This document shows positions 9,092 through 17,635 of a stretch of 64,000 bases of DNA, one piece after another. The notes beneath the pieces are model-generated. The model saw nothing but the letters and a program-made list of their open reading frames with translations. It had not been told where the DNA came from and made no database searches. This stretch comes from Xanthocytophaga flava. Its GTDB lineage: Bacteria; Bacteroidota; Bacteroidia; Cytophagales; 172606-1. Position 1 is the stretch's first letter; each line of letters begins with the position of its first letter. The DNA lies in assembly GCF_030068545.1 (NCBI RefSeq), contig NZ_JASJOR010000008.1, positions 124,001 through 188,000 on the forward strand. Direction: 5' to 3'. A program made the translations under genes and the position numbers.

Positions 9092-9141
9092 AGCATAGCT
9101 TACTACTATCCTACTGATGTTTTGTGTGAGTGGATTGGTGC

Positions 9142-9714
9142 CTATACAGAGGCTTTTATCCACTCTTCAACTTTCAGGACTTCTGCTTGACGAGGAAAAA
9201 TTTTTGTCATCAGAACCTGATGTACCTCAGCGTCTCGATCTTTACAAGCATCAGATAATACAGTTAACTGATAATCTTTATCAGCTGCTTCACGCACTGT
9301 TGACAACACAACGCCACTGGTAACTACTCCGGTGAGTACCAGATGCTGAATGCCTTGTGCACGTAATACAACCTCCAGATCACTACCTGTAAAAGCGCTG
9401 AAGCGGCGTTTGATTACTGTGATCTCTCCTGATAGCGGCGCAATAGATGGCTCTATTTTCAGCATATCTTCGGGATTAGTATTTGCCATTCGTTCTCTGG
9501 AAGCTGCAAAGCTTTTGTTCATCATGCTGATTTCAGGTGCTCCTGGCCGAAAGCCTACAACAACATAAATCACTGGAATAGTGTGCTGGCGAGCATGAGT
9601 AATGGCTTTGGCTACATTTGCAATCACAGGTTGTGAGTCTGGTAAGGAAGTAAGCAGCATTACCTGCATATCCATTACCAGAAGAGCTGTTTTGGAATTG
9701 ACTTGTGTTGACAT
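9142..9714 (-). CDS. Isochorismatase-family protein lacking the catalytic cysteine
   Basis: 190 residues with the isochorismatase-like hydrolase fold: LLVMDMQ with Asp15, Lys102 in IKRRFSAF, and TGVVTSGVVLSTVREA (128-143). In cysteine hydrolases of this fold the last block carries the nucleophile Cys (TSGCV). Here Val135 occupies that place. Asp and Lys are kept. A homologous Cys-less subgroup may exist, so chemistry should not be assumed. It lies 40 bp after the MFS gene, so it is probably co-transcribed with the MarR-MFS pair. Confidence 0.85.
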   Translation of the reverse strand: MSTQVNSKTALLVMDMQVMLLTSLPDSQPVIANVAKAITHARQHTIPVIYVVVGFRPGAPEISMMNKSFAASRERMANTNPEDMLKIEPSIAPLSGEITVIKRRFSAFTGSDLEVVLRAQGIQHLVLTGVVTSGVVLSTVREAADKDYQLTVLSDACKDRDAEVHQVLMTKIFPRQAEVLKVEEWIKASV

Positions 9715-9754
9715 ACAGATAGTAAATATTGGTTTAGAAATCTACAATATGGAG

Positions 9755-11020
9755 TCACGAATGCAAGGCTATCTCTGCAGAAGGTGCATCAACAGTTGGT
9801 GTAACGTCTGGTTTAAGCTTGGCTTTCTGCAACGAACGTATATGCAGTCCCCCAAGCAACAAAGCCAGAATGCCTTCTCCTAATACGGTTGCTTGTACAC
9901 CAATATAATGAGAAATAGTTCCGATAAGTAATCCGCCAATAGGCAGAGCGCTGGAGTAAACCATTAGATACAGGCTGATTACACGTCCACGCATGGACGG
10001 AGTTACCTGAGTCTGTAAGATGGTATTGCTAATGGTCACCTGCGACATCATGCCAAAGGCCGCAAATGCAATGAAACAGAGTGCTAATGGATACCAGGGA
10101 GTATAGGCAAACAGAATCAGTCCGGCTCCCAGGATAAAAGTATTACGTGCCAGTATGGTATGGAGATCAGAGCCTGTCTTTAATGACGCCAGATAGAGAG
10201 CACCAATAAAAGCGCCAAGGCCAATTGCGCTATCTATCAGTCCAAAGGTAGAGGCTGTTCCTTGAAATATATCTTTCGCATATACAGGCATAAGTGTAGT
10301 AAAGGGTAATACCAGCAGGCTTACCAGTGCCAGCATCAGGAGAACAAAGCGAATGGCTGAAGTCTGATTAATATACTGAAATCCTTCTTTTAGCTCGCCC
10401 AGAATATTTTTTGTATGGGATTGGACTACATACGGTGGTAATTTCATCAATAGGAGTGAGGTGATTACTGCAATAAAACTAAATGCATTGAGGCCAAAAC
10501 AAACTACTTCACCCAGATTTTCAATTGCAATCCCTGCAATGGCAGGCCCCAGTAGCTTGGATAAGTTGACCATAGATGAATTTAAAGCCACTGCATTGGA
10601 CAGGTCTTTCTTGTCATCTACCATGTCATAAACCAGTGACTGGCGTGCTGGCATATCAAATCCATTGACGATACCCAGTATAACACTGAGAGATATGATT
10701 TCCCATACTGCATACTTCTGAAAATATACGACAAGAGTAAGCAGTATAGCTTGTATCATAGACAGAACCTGTGTAAGCAGCAGTACCCGATAGCGATTGT
10801 AACGATCTGAAACAACACCACCAATCGTAGAAAAAACAGCAGAAGGAAACAGCGTTGCAAACACACTGACCCCCAACATAAACTTTGACTGAGTTTGTGA
10901 GTAAACTATCCAACTGACGGCTGTCTTCTGCATCCATGTACCTAAAAGCGAAATAGATTGTCCTGTAAAATAAAGCCGGTAATTACGACTTCTGAAAGCA
11001 TTAAAAGTACTTACGTTCAT
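9755..11020 (-). CDS. MFS efflux transporter (MFS_3/EntS-like)
   Basis: 421 residues, about 12 TM helices. It opens with FRSRNYRLYFTGQSISLLGTW, the hallmark of the MFS_3 group, followed by the motif-A loop GGVVSDRYNRYRVLL (67-81). Members export siderophores or drugs. It is preceded by a MarR gene (41 bp) and followed by an isochorismatase-like gene on the same strand, which suggests a small-molecule-responsive efflux operon. Substrate unknown. Confidence 0.92.
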   Translation of the reverse strand: MNVSTFNAFRSRNYRLYFTGQSISLLGTWMQKTAVSWIVYSQTQSKFMLGVSVFATLFPSAVFSTIGGVVSDRYNRYRVLLLTQVLSMIQAILLTLVVYFQKYAVWEIISLSVILGIVNGFDMPARQSLVYDMVDDKKDLSNAVALNSSMVNLSKLLGPAIAGIAIENLGEVVCFGLNAFSFIAVITSLLLMKLPPYVVQSHTKNILGELKEGFQYINQTSAIRFVLLMLALVSLLVLPFTTLMPVYAKDIFQGTASTFGLIDSAIGLGAFIGALYLASLKTGSDLHTILARNTFILGAGLILFAYTPWYPLALCFIAFAAFGMMSQVTISNTILQTQVTPSMRGRVISLYLMVYSSALPIGGLLIGTISHYIGVQATVLGEGILALLLGGLHIRSLQKAKLKPDVTPTVDAPSAEIALHS

Positions 11021-11061
11021 AGTTTATTAGTAGCTGGTTTGATTATTTATATAGATAATAA

Positions 11062-11511
11062 TTAGTCATATTCCAGTAGTTTTTTCAAGGGGCCCAGTGC
11101 TTGGCGTAAAACTTCCTGTTCTTCGGAAGTACAGGTCGCTTGTAGTGCATGACTTAACCATTCATCTCTCTCATTTCGGCTGGCATTTAATAATGCTAGT
11201 CCTCCTTCTGATAGCGTTATGGTAATCTTCCTTTTGTCTGTTTCTGATGGAGTGCGGGTAATATAGCCCAGATCCGATAAATGATTCAGGATCTGTGACA
11301 TTGACTGGGTAGTAACCTTTTCTATACGAGCGATTTCACTGGGCAATAATTCTTTATGTTCATCAAGTAACCGTATCACTGATCGTTCGGTAAGCGATAA
11401 GGTATCACGGCTAGGTGATTTGCTCCGTAACTTTTTCATAAGCCGGGTTACAACAGTTCGTAACTCGGTGGGGAGAGAACTCCCTTGTTGGGAAGAGACT
11501 AACGTAGGCAT
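11062..11511 (-). CDS. MarR-family transcriptional regulator
   Basis: 149 residues with a winged-helix core: LLPSEIARIEKVTTQSMSQI as recognition helix region (75-94), then LSDLGYITRTPSETDKRKI wing (98-116). First gene of a MarR, MFS, isochorismatase-like operon. MarR proteins usually repress their own operon until a phenolic or other ligand binds. An inverted repeat at the likely transcription start (11518-11542) supports autoregulation. Confidence 0.92.
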   Translation of the reverse strand: MPTLVSSQQGSSLPTELRTVVTRLMKKLRSKSPSRDTLSLTERSVIRLLDEHKELLPSEIARIEKVTTQSMSQILNHLSDLGYITRTPSETDKRKITITLSEGGLALLNASRNERDEWLSHALQATCTSEEQEVLRQALGPLKKLLEYD

Positions 11512-11517
11512 AGTAAT

Positions 11518-11550
11518 AAAGTAAACTTGTTAAGTTACTTTACAAATTTA
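11518..11550 (-). promoter_or_regulatory. Putative MarR operator over a TAnnTTTG promoter element
   Basis: Just upstream of the MarR start. The plus-strand text TAAACTTGTTAAGTTA (about 11522-11537) is a near-perfect inverted repeat with outer AAAGTAA/TTACTTT symmetry. Minus-strand TAAATTTG (plus 11543-11550) fits the Bacteroidota -7 box, which would place +1 inside the repeat, as expected for an autorepressor. No good -33 box was identified. Confidence 0.4.
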
Positions 11551-11654
11551 ATGCCTGAACTCAATGAATTCAGGAAGATTTTTATAGTTTAGAAAAAGAG
11601 GTTGTTTAGGATAATTTATAAAAAAGCTCAATGAGCAGATTTTGTAGCGAGCCT

Positions 11655-11743
11655 CACTTTCCCACCATTCAGGTTGGCGTTATCAACAACCTGAATGATG
11701 GGAAAGTGGTCGTTGGTGATAACACCAACGATGGGAAAAGTGG
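11655..11743. repeat. Nested hairpin element with repeated GATGGGAAA modules
   Basis: Stem 1: CACTTTCCCACCATTCAGG and onward (11655-11675) pairs with 11688-11708 over 21 bp with one mismatch; loop GGCGTTATCAAC. Stem 2: TCGTTGGTG (11710-11718) pairs with CACCAACGA (11723-11731) around an ATAA loop. The word GATGGGAAA(A)GTGG occurs directly repeated at about 11697-11709 and 11730-11743, and TTGGyGwTAwCA occurs in both loops. It fills the 392-bp gap between the MarR gene and topB (11512-11903). No gene is seen there. It has the look of a dispersed intergenic palindrome family. Confidence 0.6.
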
Positions 11744-11886
11744 CAGTACATGTATTTTTAGTTCTTATAGAACTCTATAATTATCTGCCTTTGCAACCTT
11801 ATACAATTATCCTAAACAACTTCAAAGATAAACACTACAAGATAAATGGATTGGGAAGATTGATTTTAGAGAAAGAAAATAAAAAA

Positions 11887-11912
11887 GGGTTGTAAGTTTT
11901 TACTTACAACCC
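11887..11912 (-). terminator. Terminator overlapping the topB stop codon
   Basis: Perfect 10-bp stem GGGTTGTAAG / CTTACAACCC with a 6-nt loop. On the minus strand it is followed by TTTTTTATTTTC. The topB stop codon TAA (11904-11906) lies within the hairpin. Confidence 0.88.
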
Positions 11913-14078
11913 AATATTGAAATCTGCCTGCATCACAAGCTTGCCTTCTGTTTCTTCTTCTGATCCTGGAATCCTCAGACCTTTAATCTTGCCCGTTTTT
12001 CCTTTTGATAACAGGTCGTAGATATGTTTATCAGTTAGCTTCTTGCCTAACACTTCAAACGGTATCTTAAATCCACATACTTTAAAGTTCCCACATCCAT
12101 AGGCACTATTACCCTTTTTCAGCAGATGCTCCTTGCATTTAGGGCATGTCAGGGCTTCAATGTTAATCTCTTCTTTGGGTTCTTTCGGCTTTTTAGGTTT
12201 GGCTTCTTTTTTTGCTGATTCTTCTTCCTCCACGAGAGCAGGTGTCGGAGTCGCCGCAATAGCAATCTGCCGGTACGCATTCCGTTTTACTTCATTGGTA
12301 AGGTCAATTACCATTTGGATCAACTCTGTTTTAAACGTTTCCAGTTCATAGTCTCCTTTCTCAATCTGACGCAGTTTTTTTTCCCATGTTCCTGTGAGCT
12401 CTGCACTTTTGAGAAGTTCGTTTTGAATTGTATCAATCAGGTCTATTCCCATCTGAGTTGCCAGCAGGGTTTTCTTTTTCTTCTCAACATAATTCCGTTT
12501 TATCAGTGTTTCAATAATGTTTGCCCGTGTAGAAGGTCGACCAATGCCGTTTTCTTTCAGAAGGTCACGCATTTCTTCGTTTTCTACCTGTTTTCCTGCT
12601 GTTTCCATTCCCCGAAGTAAGGTAGCTTCTGTATAGGGTTTGGGTGGTGATGTCTTTCCCTGGTGAATTCTGGGTGTATGTGGACCCGACTCCCCAACAG
12701 TAAATACAGGCATTACACGTTCTTCCTCCTCCTTTTTTTCATCTTTATCCTCTTCTTTCTTTTCTTCGTCTGTTTTCTTTGCTTTGGCTTCGTTTGCATA
12801 TACCTCTCGCCAACCTGGTTCCAGAATTTGCTTACCAGTTGCTTTGAATTCCACTTTACCCACCACACCCAATACGGTAGTGTTCGAGATTTTACATTCT
12901 GGATAGAATACAGCAATAAATCGACGAGCTATCAGATCATACACGCGTTTCTCATCTGGGATCAACCCAGTAGGAAGCACATCTGTAGGAATGATAGCAT
13001 GGTGGTCACTTACTTTGTTGTTATCAAATACAGTTTTAAGCTTAGGGATTGGACTGAGTAACAAGGGTGCTACAAGTGCCTGATAATATTGCATGCTGCG
13101 TAAAATACCTTCTACTTTGGGATGCAGATCTTCAGACAGATAGGTGGTATCTACCCGTGGGTAGGTAACAAATTTCTTCTCATACAGATTTTGAACGTGT
13201 TTGAGCGTAATCTCTGCAGAGAAACCATATTTCTTGTTAGCTTCCACCTGAAGGGCTGTAAGGTCAAATAAACGTGGATTGCCTTCCTTACCTTCTTTTT
13301 TCTCAAAAGATGTGACTGTAAAAATGGGATTAGCCAATAGGTATTCGAGGCCTTTCTGTGCCCTTTCCTGATTGTAGATACGTTCAATGGTAGCTGTAAA
13401 TTCTACTTCACGATACAGCGTTTTCAGTTCCCAGTAATCAGCTGACTTAAAGGCATTGATCTCTTTTTGTCTCTGAACCAGCATGGCAAGGGTAGGAGTT
13501 TGTACCCGCCCTATAGATAAAACAGCTTTGCCATTACCGAACTTTGTTGTAAACAGGCGTGTCGCATTAATACCTAGTAGCCAGTCTCCAATAGCACGGG
13601 CACTACCGGCAGCATACAAATTGTCAAACTGACTGCTATCTTTCAGATTGGCAAAGCCATCTTTAATAGCTTGTTCTGTCAGAGATGATATCCACAGTCG
13701 TTTGACAGGGGCTTTGCATTTGGCTTTGTGTAGTACCCAGCGTTGTATCAGTTCTCCTTCCTGTCCGGCGTCACCACAGTTAATGACTTGTTCACAGTCC
13801 TTGAGAAGAGTTTCAATAACACCAAACTGTTTTTGAACTCCTGAATTATCAATGAGTTTAATTCCAAAATTGGATGGGATCATAGGCAGAGCTGACAGAC
13901 GCCATGATTTCCATTCAGGGGTATAATCCTGGGGTTCTTTTAAGGTGCAGAAGTGTCCAAACGTCCAGGTTACCTGGTAGCCGTTGCCTTCATAGTATCC
14001 GTCTTTGCGTTGCTTGGCTCCTATAACTTCTGCAATATCTTTTGCTACACTGGGTTTTTCTGCAATGCAAACTTTCAT
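11904..14078 (-). CDS. topB: DNA topoisomerase III (type IA)
   Basis: 724 residues. Toprim domain at the N-terminus: Glu7 in MKVCIAEKPSVAKDIA and the acidic pair in CGDAGQEGEL (101-110). Active-site Tyr306 in KKFVTYPRVDTTYL (301-314). The central clasp and gate domains follow, then a C-terminal zinc-ribbon-like module with Cys645, 648, 662 and 668. It relaxes negative supercoils and decatenates DNA by single-strand passage. A very acidic/Lys-rich insert (about 431-454, EKKEEDKDEKKEEEE) and a Lys/Pro/Glu linker (618-640) are low-complexity additions. Single gene with its own terminator. The 14079-14160 leader contains no other gene. Confidence 0.96.
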   Translation of the reverse strand: MKVCIAEKPSVAKDIAEVIGAKQRKDGYYEGNGYQVTWTFGHFCTLKEPQDYTPEWKSWRLSALPMIPSNFGIKLIDNSGVQKQFGVIETLLKDCEQVINCGDAGQEGELIQRWVLHKAKCKAPVKRLWISSLTEQAIKDGFANLKDSSQFDNLYAAGSARAIGDWLLGINATRLFTTKFGNGKAVLSIGRVQTPTLAMLVQRQKEINAFKSADYWELKTLYREVEFTATIERIYNQERAQKGLEYLLANPIFTVTSFEKKEGKEGNPRLFDLTALQVEANKKYGFSAEITLKHVQNLYEKKFVTYPRVDTTYLSEDLHPKVEGILRSMQYYQALVAPLLLSPIPKLKTVFDNNKVSDHHAIIPTDVLPTGLIPDEKRVYDLIARRFIAVFYPECKISNTTVLGVVGKVEFKATGKQILEPGWREVYANEAKAKKTDEEKKEEDKDEKKEEEERVMPVFTVGESGPHTPRIHQGKTSPPKPYTEATLLRGMETAGKQVENEEMRDLLKENGIGRPSTRANIIETLIKRNYVEKKKKTLLATQMGIDLIDTIQNELLKSAELTGTWEKKLRQIEKGDYELETFKTELIQMVIDLTNEVKRNAYRQIAIAATPTPALVEEEESAKKEAKPKKPKEPKEEINIEALTCPKCKEHLLKKGNSAYGCGNFKVCGFKIPFEVLGKKLTDKHIYDLLSKGKTGKIKGLRIPGSEEETEGKLVMQADFNIGL

Positions 14079-14199
14079 TCAATCAATGTGGTTTTTCAAA
14101 CACACAAAGGTCGCATTTTTTCAGGAAAAGGGGAAGTGGTGACTGAAATTAATCGATAGTATGAATAAATTTATTTGAGTTATGTTTAAACATAGTTTA

Positions 14200-14234
14200 C
14201 CAAATATCTCTAACTGAAAGCTAGGGATATTTGG
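14200..14234 (-). terminator. Hairpin after the MBL hydrolase gene
   Basis: A 13-bp stem with one mismatch (CCAAATATCTCTA 14200-14212 with 14222-14234), loop 9 nt, directly downstream of the gene ending at 14246. There is no convincing U-tract, so termination is plausible but not certain. Confidence 0.5.
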
Positions 14235-14245
14235 TTTTAGTTGGC

Positions 14246-15229
14246 TTAATCTGGAAGGGCAAACCCTGTTTGTACCCATTCAAATCCTTTTCCTTTTTTA
14301 CGTACATGCCCTAATCCTGGCCAGGGTAAATGATAGGAAAACACCTGTTGTCGGCTCCTAGCAAGTTCTTCCAGTATGTTTTTACGGGTGGTTGCTGCAA
14401 GTCCAAAATCTGTGTCTCCATCAAATCCCCATTCCGGATGAGCAAATACCAGTACAGGAGAGTGTACCAGATCTGCTACATGTACAAGTTCTTGCCCCTC
14501 TGAAGATACTGTAGTAATTGTATGACCAGGGGTATGTCCAGGAGCAATTTTTAAAGTAAGGCAATCCAGTATTCGTGAACCATCTTCAAAAAGATGCAAA
14601 TGAGGCTTTATTTTATCCAAAGTTTGTTTAGTCGTTTTTACAACCATAGTTTTCAATGCCTCATCTTTCATTTTACTTTTTGAGAAGTCAGGACTTGGAG
14701 ATTGCCAGAATTCATATTCCAGTCGTGATAAATGGATGTTGGCTGATGGAAATGTTAGTTCGCCATTTTTACCCAACAGACCTCCCATATGGTCCGGATG
14801 ACCGTGTGTAATGACAATATCTGTAATCTGACTGGGTTGAATACCTGTCTTAGGCAGATTTCGCAGTAACCATCCGGAAGAATCTCCCAAGATAGTACCA
14901 CAGCCTGTATCCAGTAAAATAATCTTATCTACAGACTTGATAATCAAAATATTCACACCTAAATCAACACTATCTGGTAGGAAGTTTTCATCCAGTACCT
15001 GTTTTACCTGATTGGCTGGTACATCAGGGGCAAAGCTTGGCTGTACTTTCTTAAACAGAATATGTCCGTCTGTAACAACAAACAGTTCCAGTTTACCTAA
15101 TGTAAAAGTATGAATACCATTGTTAACAGGTTGAGTAGCTCGTCTGATACCTGAGAATACAGATGATACGGGTAAGGTTGCATATAACCCCATCAAGAGT
15201 CCTTTTTTGAGAATCGTTCTTCGGTTCAT
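14246..15229 (-). CDS. Exported MBL-fold metallo-hydrolase (lactonase-like)
   Basis: 327 residues. The N-terminus MNRRTILKKGLLMGLYATLP is a signal with a twin-arginine start. Zinc motif THGHPDHMGG with His142, His144, Asp146 and His147. The later APGHTPGHT block supplies His, and DLVHSP supplies the bridging Asp. The SRLEYEFW segment and overall length fit the AHL-lactonase-like group of MBL enzymes, which open lactone rings. That substrate is inferred from general similarity only. It is divergently transcribed from an HxlR regulator (120-bp shared promoter region), which suggests control by it. Confidence 0.87.
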   Translation of the reverse strand: MNRRTILKKGLLMGLYATLPVSSVFSGIRRATQPVNNGIHTFTLGKLELFVVTDGHILFKKVQPSFAPDVPANQVKQVLDENFLPDSVDLGVNILIIKSVDKIILLDTGCGTILGDSSGWLLRNLPKTGIQPSQITDIVITHGHPDHMGGLLGKNGELTFPSANIHLSRLEYEFWQSPSPDFSKSKMKDEALKTMVVKTTKQTLDKIKPHLHLFEDGSRILDCLTLKIAPGHTPGHTITTVSSEGQELVHVADLVHSPVLVFAHPEWGFDGDTDFGLAATTRKNILEELARSRQQVFSYHLPWPGLGHVRKKGKGFEWVQTGFALPD

Positions 15230-15272
15230 GTTCTTTTTGAGTCAAAAGTATTTTCTTTGTATCCATTCGTCA

Positions 15273-15301
15273 AGTATGCACTTTTTGGGTACCTACATAC
15301 T
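15273..15301. promoter_or_regulatory. Putative HxlR operator in divergent promoter region
   Basis: An interrupted dyad AGTATG (15273-15278) / CATACT (15296-15301) brackets GGGTACCTA between the divergent MBL and HxlR genes. A further GTATAC lies at about 15306-15311. The layout and TAC/GTA-rich symmetry fit HxlR sites. This is inference only. Confidence 0.35.
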
Positions 15302-15349
15302 AATTGTATACTATTGTTGAAAATCAGAATGATATTTTTTTGATTAATT

Positions 15350-15706
15350 ATGAAAGATTCCAAACGAGAGAGTATTTGTTCCGTTGATTATGGATTTCAA
15401 CGCATTGGGGGTAAGTACAAGTGCCGGTTGATCTGGTATATTCATACACATGGAATTGTACGGTATGGTGTTTTGCGACGAATGGTAAAAGGCATTACAC
15501 CTAAAATGCTGACACAGACATTACGAGAACTCGAGGAAGATAAACTGGTAATTCGGACAGTCTATCATGAAGTTCCACCTAAAGTAGAATATTCATTAAC
15601 ACCAATAGCAGAAGAACTCATTCCATTTATCCAGCATGTAAAAGAATGGGCTGACAGACGTTTAGAAGAATTAGATAAAGATATTGAGCCTATCAGCTGT
15701 GACTAA
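15350..15706 (+). CDS. HxlR-family transcriptional regulator
   Basis: 118 residues, the usual size of single-domain HxlR winged-helix proteins. Conserved pattern: GGKYKCRLIWYI (20-31), LRRMVKGITPKMLTQTLREL recognition region (44-63), then VPPKVEYSLTPIAEELIP wing (83-100). Cys10 near the N-terminus matches the redox/aldehyde-sensing Cys of some members. Divergent from the MBL hydrolase, its likely target. Confidence 0.93.
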   Translation: MKDSKRESICSVDYGFQRIGGKYKCRLIWYIHTHGIVRYGVLRRMVKGITPKMLTQTLRELEEDKLVIRTVYHEVPPKVEYSLTPIAEELIPFIQHVKEWADRRLEELDKDIEPISCD

Positions 15707-15731
15707 GAAGCAGGAGAGAGGATTGTAAGAG

Positions 15732-15763
15732 GATAGTACTGATACTAGGGTATCAATACTATC
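15732..15763. terminator. Bidirectional terminator
   Basis: 14-bp stem with one G/T mismatch (GATAGTACTGATAC with GTATCAATACTATC), 4-nt loop TAGG, between the convergent HxlR and quinone-oxidoreductase genes. The stem overlaps the stop of the latter. Confidence 0.7.
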
Positions 15764-16704
15764 TTTCCTATACTCTGTCTGCTCTCCAGAAACTCATGGG
15801 CTTTTTTACCTTCAGAGAGTTTAAAAAGTGTGGGTGGGGAGATTTGCACATGTTTATTTTGTAACCATGCAAACAACTGCTTGGCTCTTCGAAGGCGTTC
15901 TTCTTTAGTAGTCAGATAGTTCCATAAATCTCCACCAATAATGGTCTGAGATTTCGCGATGATGTTTAATGGATTTCCTATTTCCAGTTTGCCACCTGCC
16001 AATCCAAAAAGCACTACTTTTCCCAATATGCGTGTCACCTGAAGGCTATCATCCAGGGTGGTTCCTATACTGTCATATACTACGTCCACACCTTGTGGAA
16101 ATAGGTTCAATATTTTGGTCTTCCAGTTTTCTGAGTATAGAAAAGCTTCATCTGCACCCAATGAAAGCGAAATCTCTCGTTTGTTTTCTGATGAGGTCAT
16201 TCCAATAACATTGGCACCTTGTAGTTTACAAGCCTGGAGTAACCATTGACCAACTCCACCCGCAGAGGCATGAATCAAAACGGTTTCGCCTGCTTTTATC
16301 AGATGGCTATCAGAGGTCAAATACTGAGCCGTGAGTCCTTGCAACATACTTGCTGCTGCTGTTTCGAAACTTACATCTTCTGGTAGAGGAATAATATGAT
16401 CTACAGGGACAGCTACTAGCTCGGCATTGGCAAATGGAACATCAGCAAAGGCAACTCTGTCACCTGTCTTATAGTCAGGATGGTTATTGGCATCTACTAT
16501 GATTCCTGCCCCTTCATATCCATTGATATAGGGGGCTTGGCCTCTTAGTGGATATGTTCCATTCCGACGCATCAGATCAGCAAAGTTCAGCCCGATGGCT
16601 TTCATTTCGACCAATACCTCATTGAATTTCGGACTGGGATTTGTAACTTCCTGATATACGAGAACATCAGGATTACCAAAAGTTGATAAAGTTAACGCTT
16701 TCAT
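15745..16704 (-). CDS. Zinc-free quinone oxidoreductase / MDR-family dehydrogenase
   Basis: 319 residues. GroES-like N-terminal half (1-120) with GLNFADLMRRNGTYP and the NGYEGAG segment. Rossmann half with HASAGGVGQWLLQACK (145-160) and the SSENKREISLSLGADE segment. The structural and catalytic zinc Cys pattern is absent, typical of quinone oxidoreductases (Qor), which reduce quinones or enones with NADPH. It begins 45 bp after a broken PEP-mutase-family gene, and the two were probably one operon. Confidence 0.92.
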   Translation of the reverse strand: MKALTLSTFGNPDVLVYQEVTNPSPKFNEVLVEMKAIGLNFADLMRRNGTYPLRGQAPYINGYEGAGIIVDANNHPDYKTGDRVAFADVPFANAELVAVPVDHIIPLPEDVSFETAAASMLQGLTAQYLTSDSHLIKAGETVLIHASAGGVGQWLLQACKLQGANVIGMTSSENKREISLSLGADEAFLYSENWKTKILNLFPQGVDVVYDSIGTTLDDSLQVTRILGKVVLFGLAGGKLEIGNPLNIIAKSQTIIGGDLWNYLTTKEERLRRAKQLFAWLQNKHVQISPPTLFKLSEGKKAHEFLESRQSIGKIVLIP

Positions 16705-16748
16705 TATAACACATTCAAATGCTGATGTTTAATTCATCAGCCAGATTA

Positions 16749-17509
16749 TTAAAAAAGAATAGAAAAGGAGTTGTTCTGTTGTATAGAGTGTATGGCTACT
16801 TCTGCTCGCTTATGTACATACATTGTGGTAAAAGGCCCCATACTAATGCGTTTCACGCCTAGTTTTTGCAAATCTTCAAAGCTGGGTAGCGTTGGCATAC
16901 ACATCACATTAACAGGAAGTGTAGTAGCTTTTACTACTTCTGAGATATCATTTGATTGTGTAATACAGGGAACAAAAATTCCATTAGCTCCTGCTTCTTC
17001 ATAACATTTTAATCGGGAAAGTGTTTCCTTTAGAGCTGTTTCCATACCCAGGAGAAAACCATCTGTACGAATATTGAGGAATACTTTCATATTATTCCGG
17101 TTCAGATGATTGGCAATTGTGGAAAGAGTTTTTTGAAACTCATCAATGGATTGCAATTGACGGGTAGTCCCTGGAATGGAATCTTCCAGATTTATACCGG
17201 CTACGCCAATAGCATGGAGTTTGGTTATATTTTCAATGATACCATCAATCGTTCTACTATATCCACCTTCCAGATCAACAGAAAAAGGGATTTTAACTAA
17301 CTCTGTGACTCTTTTTGCTATCAGGAAAAGTGTTTCAAATGGAATGTTTTCTCCATCTTCATAGCCAAATGTTTTAGCTATTGCCTGACTGGAATAGCTT
17401 TATATCCATTTGCTTCAAAGAGTAGTGCACTATGTACATCCCATATATTTCATAAAAGAAGAGGTGTAGAATTTTGATGTAGTTGTGAAAATGTGTCAAA
17501 TGAGTTCAT
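16749..17509 (-). pseudogene. Disrupted isocitrate lyase/PEP mutase family gene
   Basis: Reading from ATG at 17507-17509 gives MNSFDTFSQLHQNSTPLLL, then an in-frame TGA at 17450-17452, then NIWDVHSALLFEANGYKAI, then a frameshift near 17391-17395. After that the frame reads SSQAIAKTFGYEDGENIP through SVDLEGGY and INLEDS to the end at 16749. These blocks are in the right order for the PEP mutase/isocitrate lyase superfamily (WD..SA.., SS.A.A...GY.DGE, D.E.GYS, NLEDS). Only an internal TTG-initiated piece (16749-17156, 135 codons) remains openly readable. With two independent lesions the gene is probably dead. Confidence 0.85.
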
Positions 17510-17635
17510 AAAAAACAGGTCTTTATTTTGAATTGATTTTTACAAAACTACAGTGGCTTGTATGCATAGAATTGTACAAATCGGAACTCCTGGTTTTTTC
17601 ACTACATAGTACAGTCTATAATATAGTTTCTTAAT

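Noticed and set aside
9142..11511. MarR-MFS-isochorismatase operon as siderophore biosynthesis
   Set aside because: The MFS is EntS-like, but the isochorismatase-like protein lacks the Cys and there are no NRPS or entABCE-type genes; not supported.
12663..13061. 132-codon plus-strand frame inside topB
   Set aside because: Phe/Leu-rich antisense of the Lys/Glu-rich topB insert; a shadow of the real gene.
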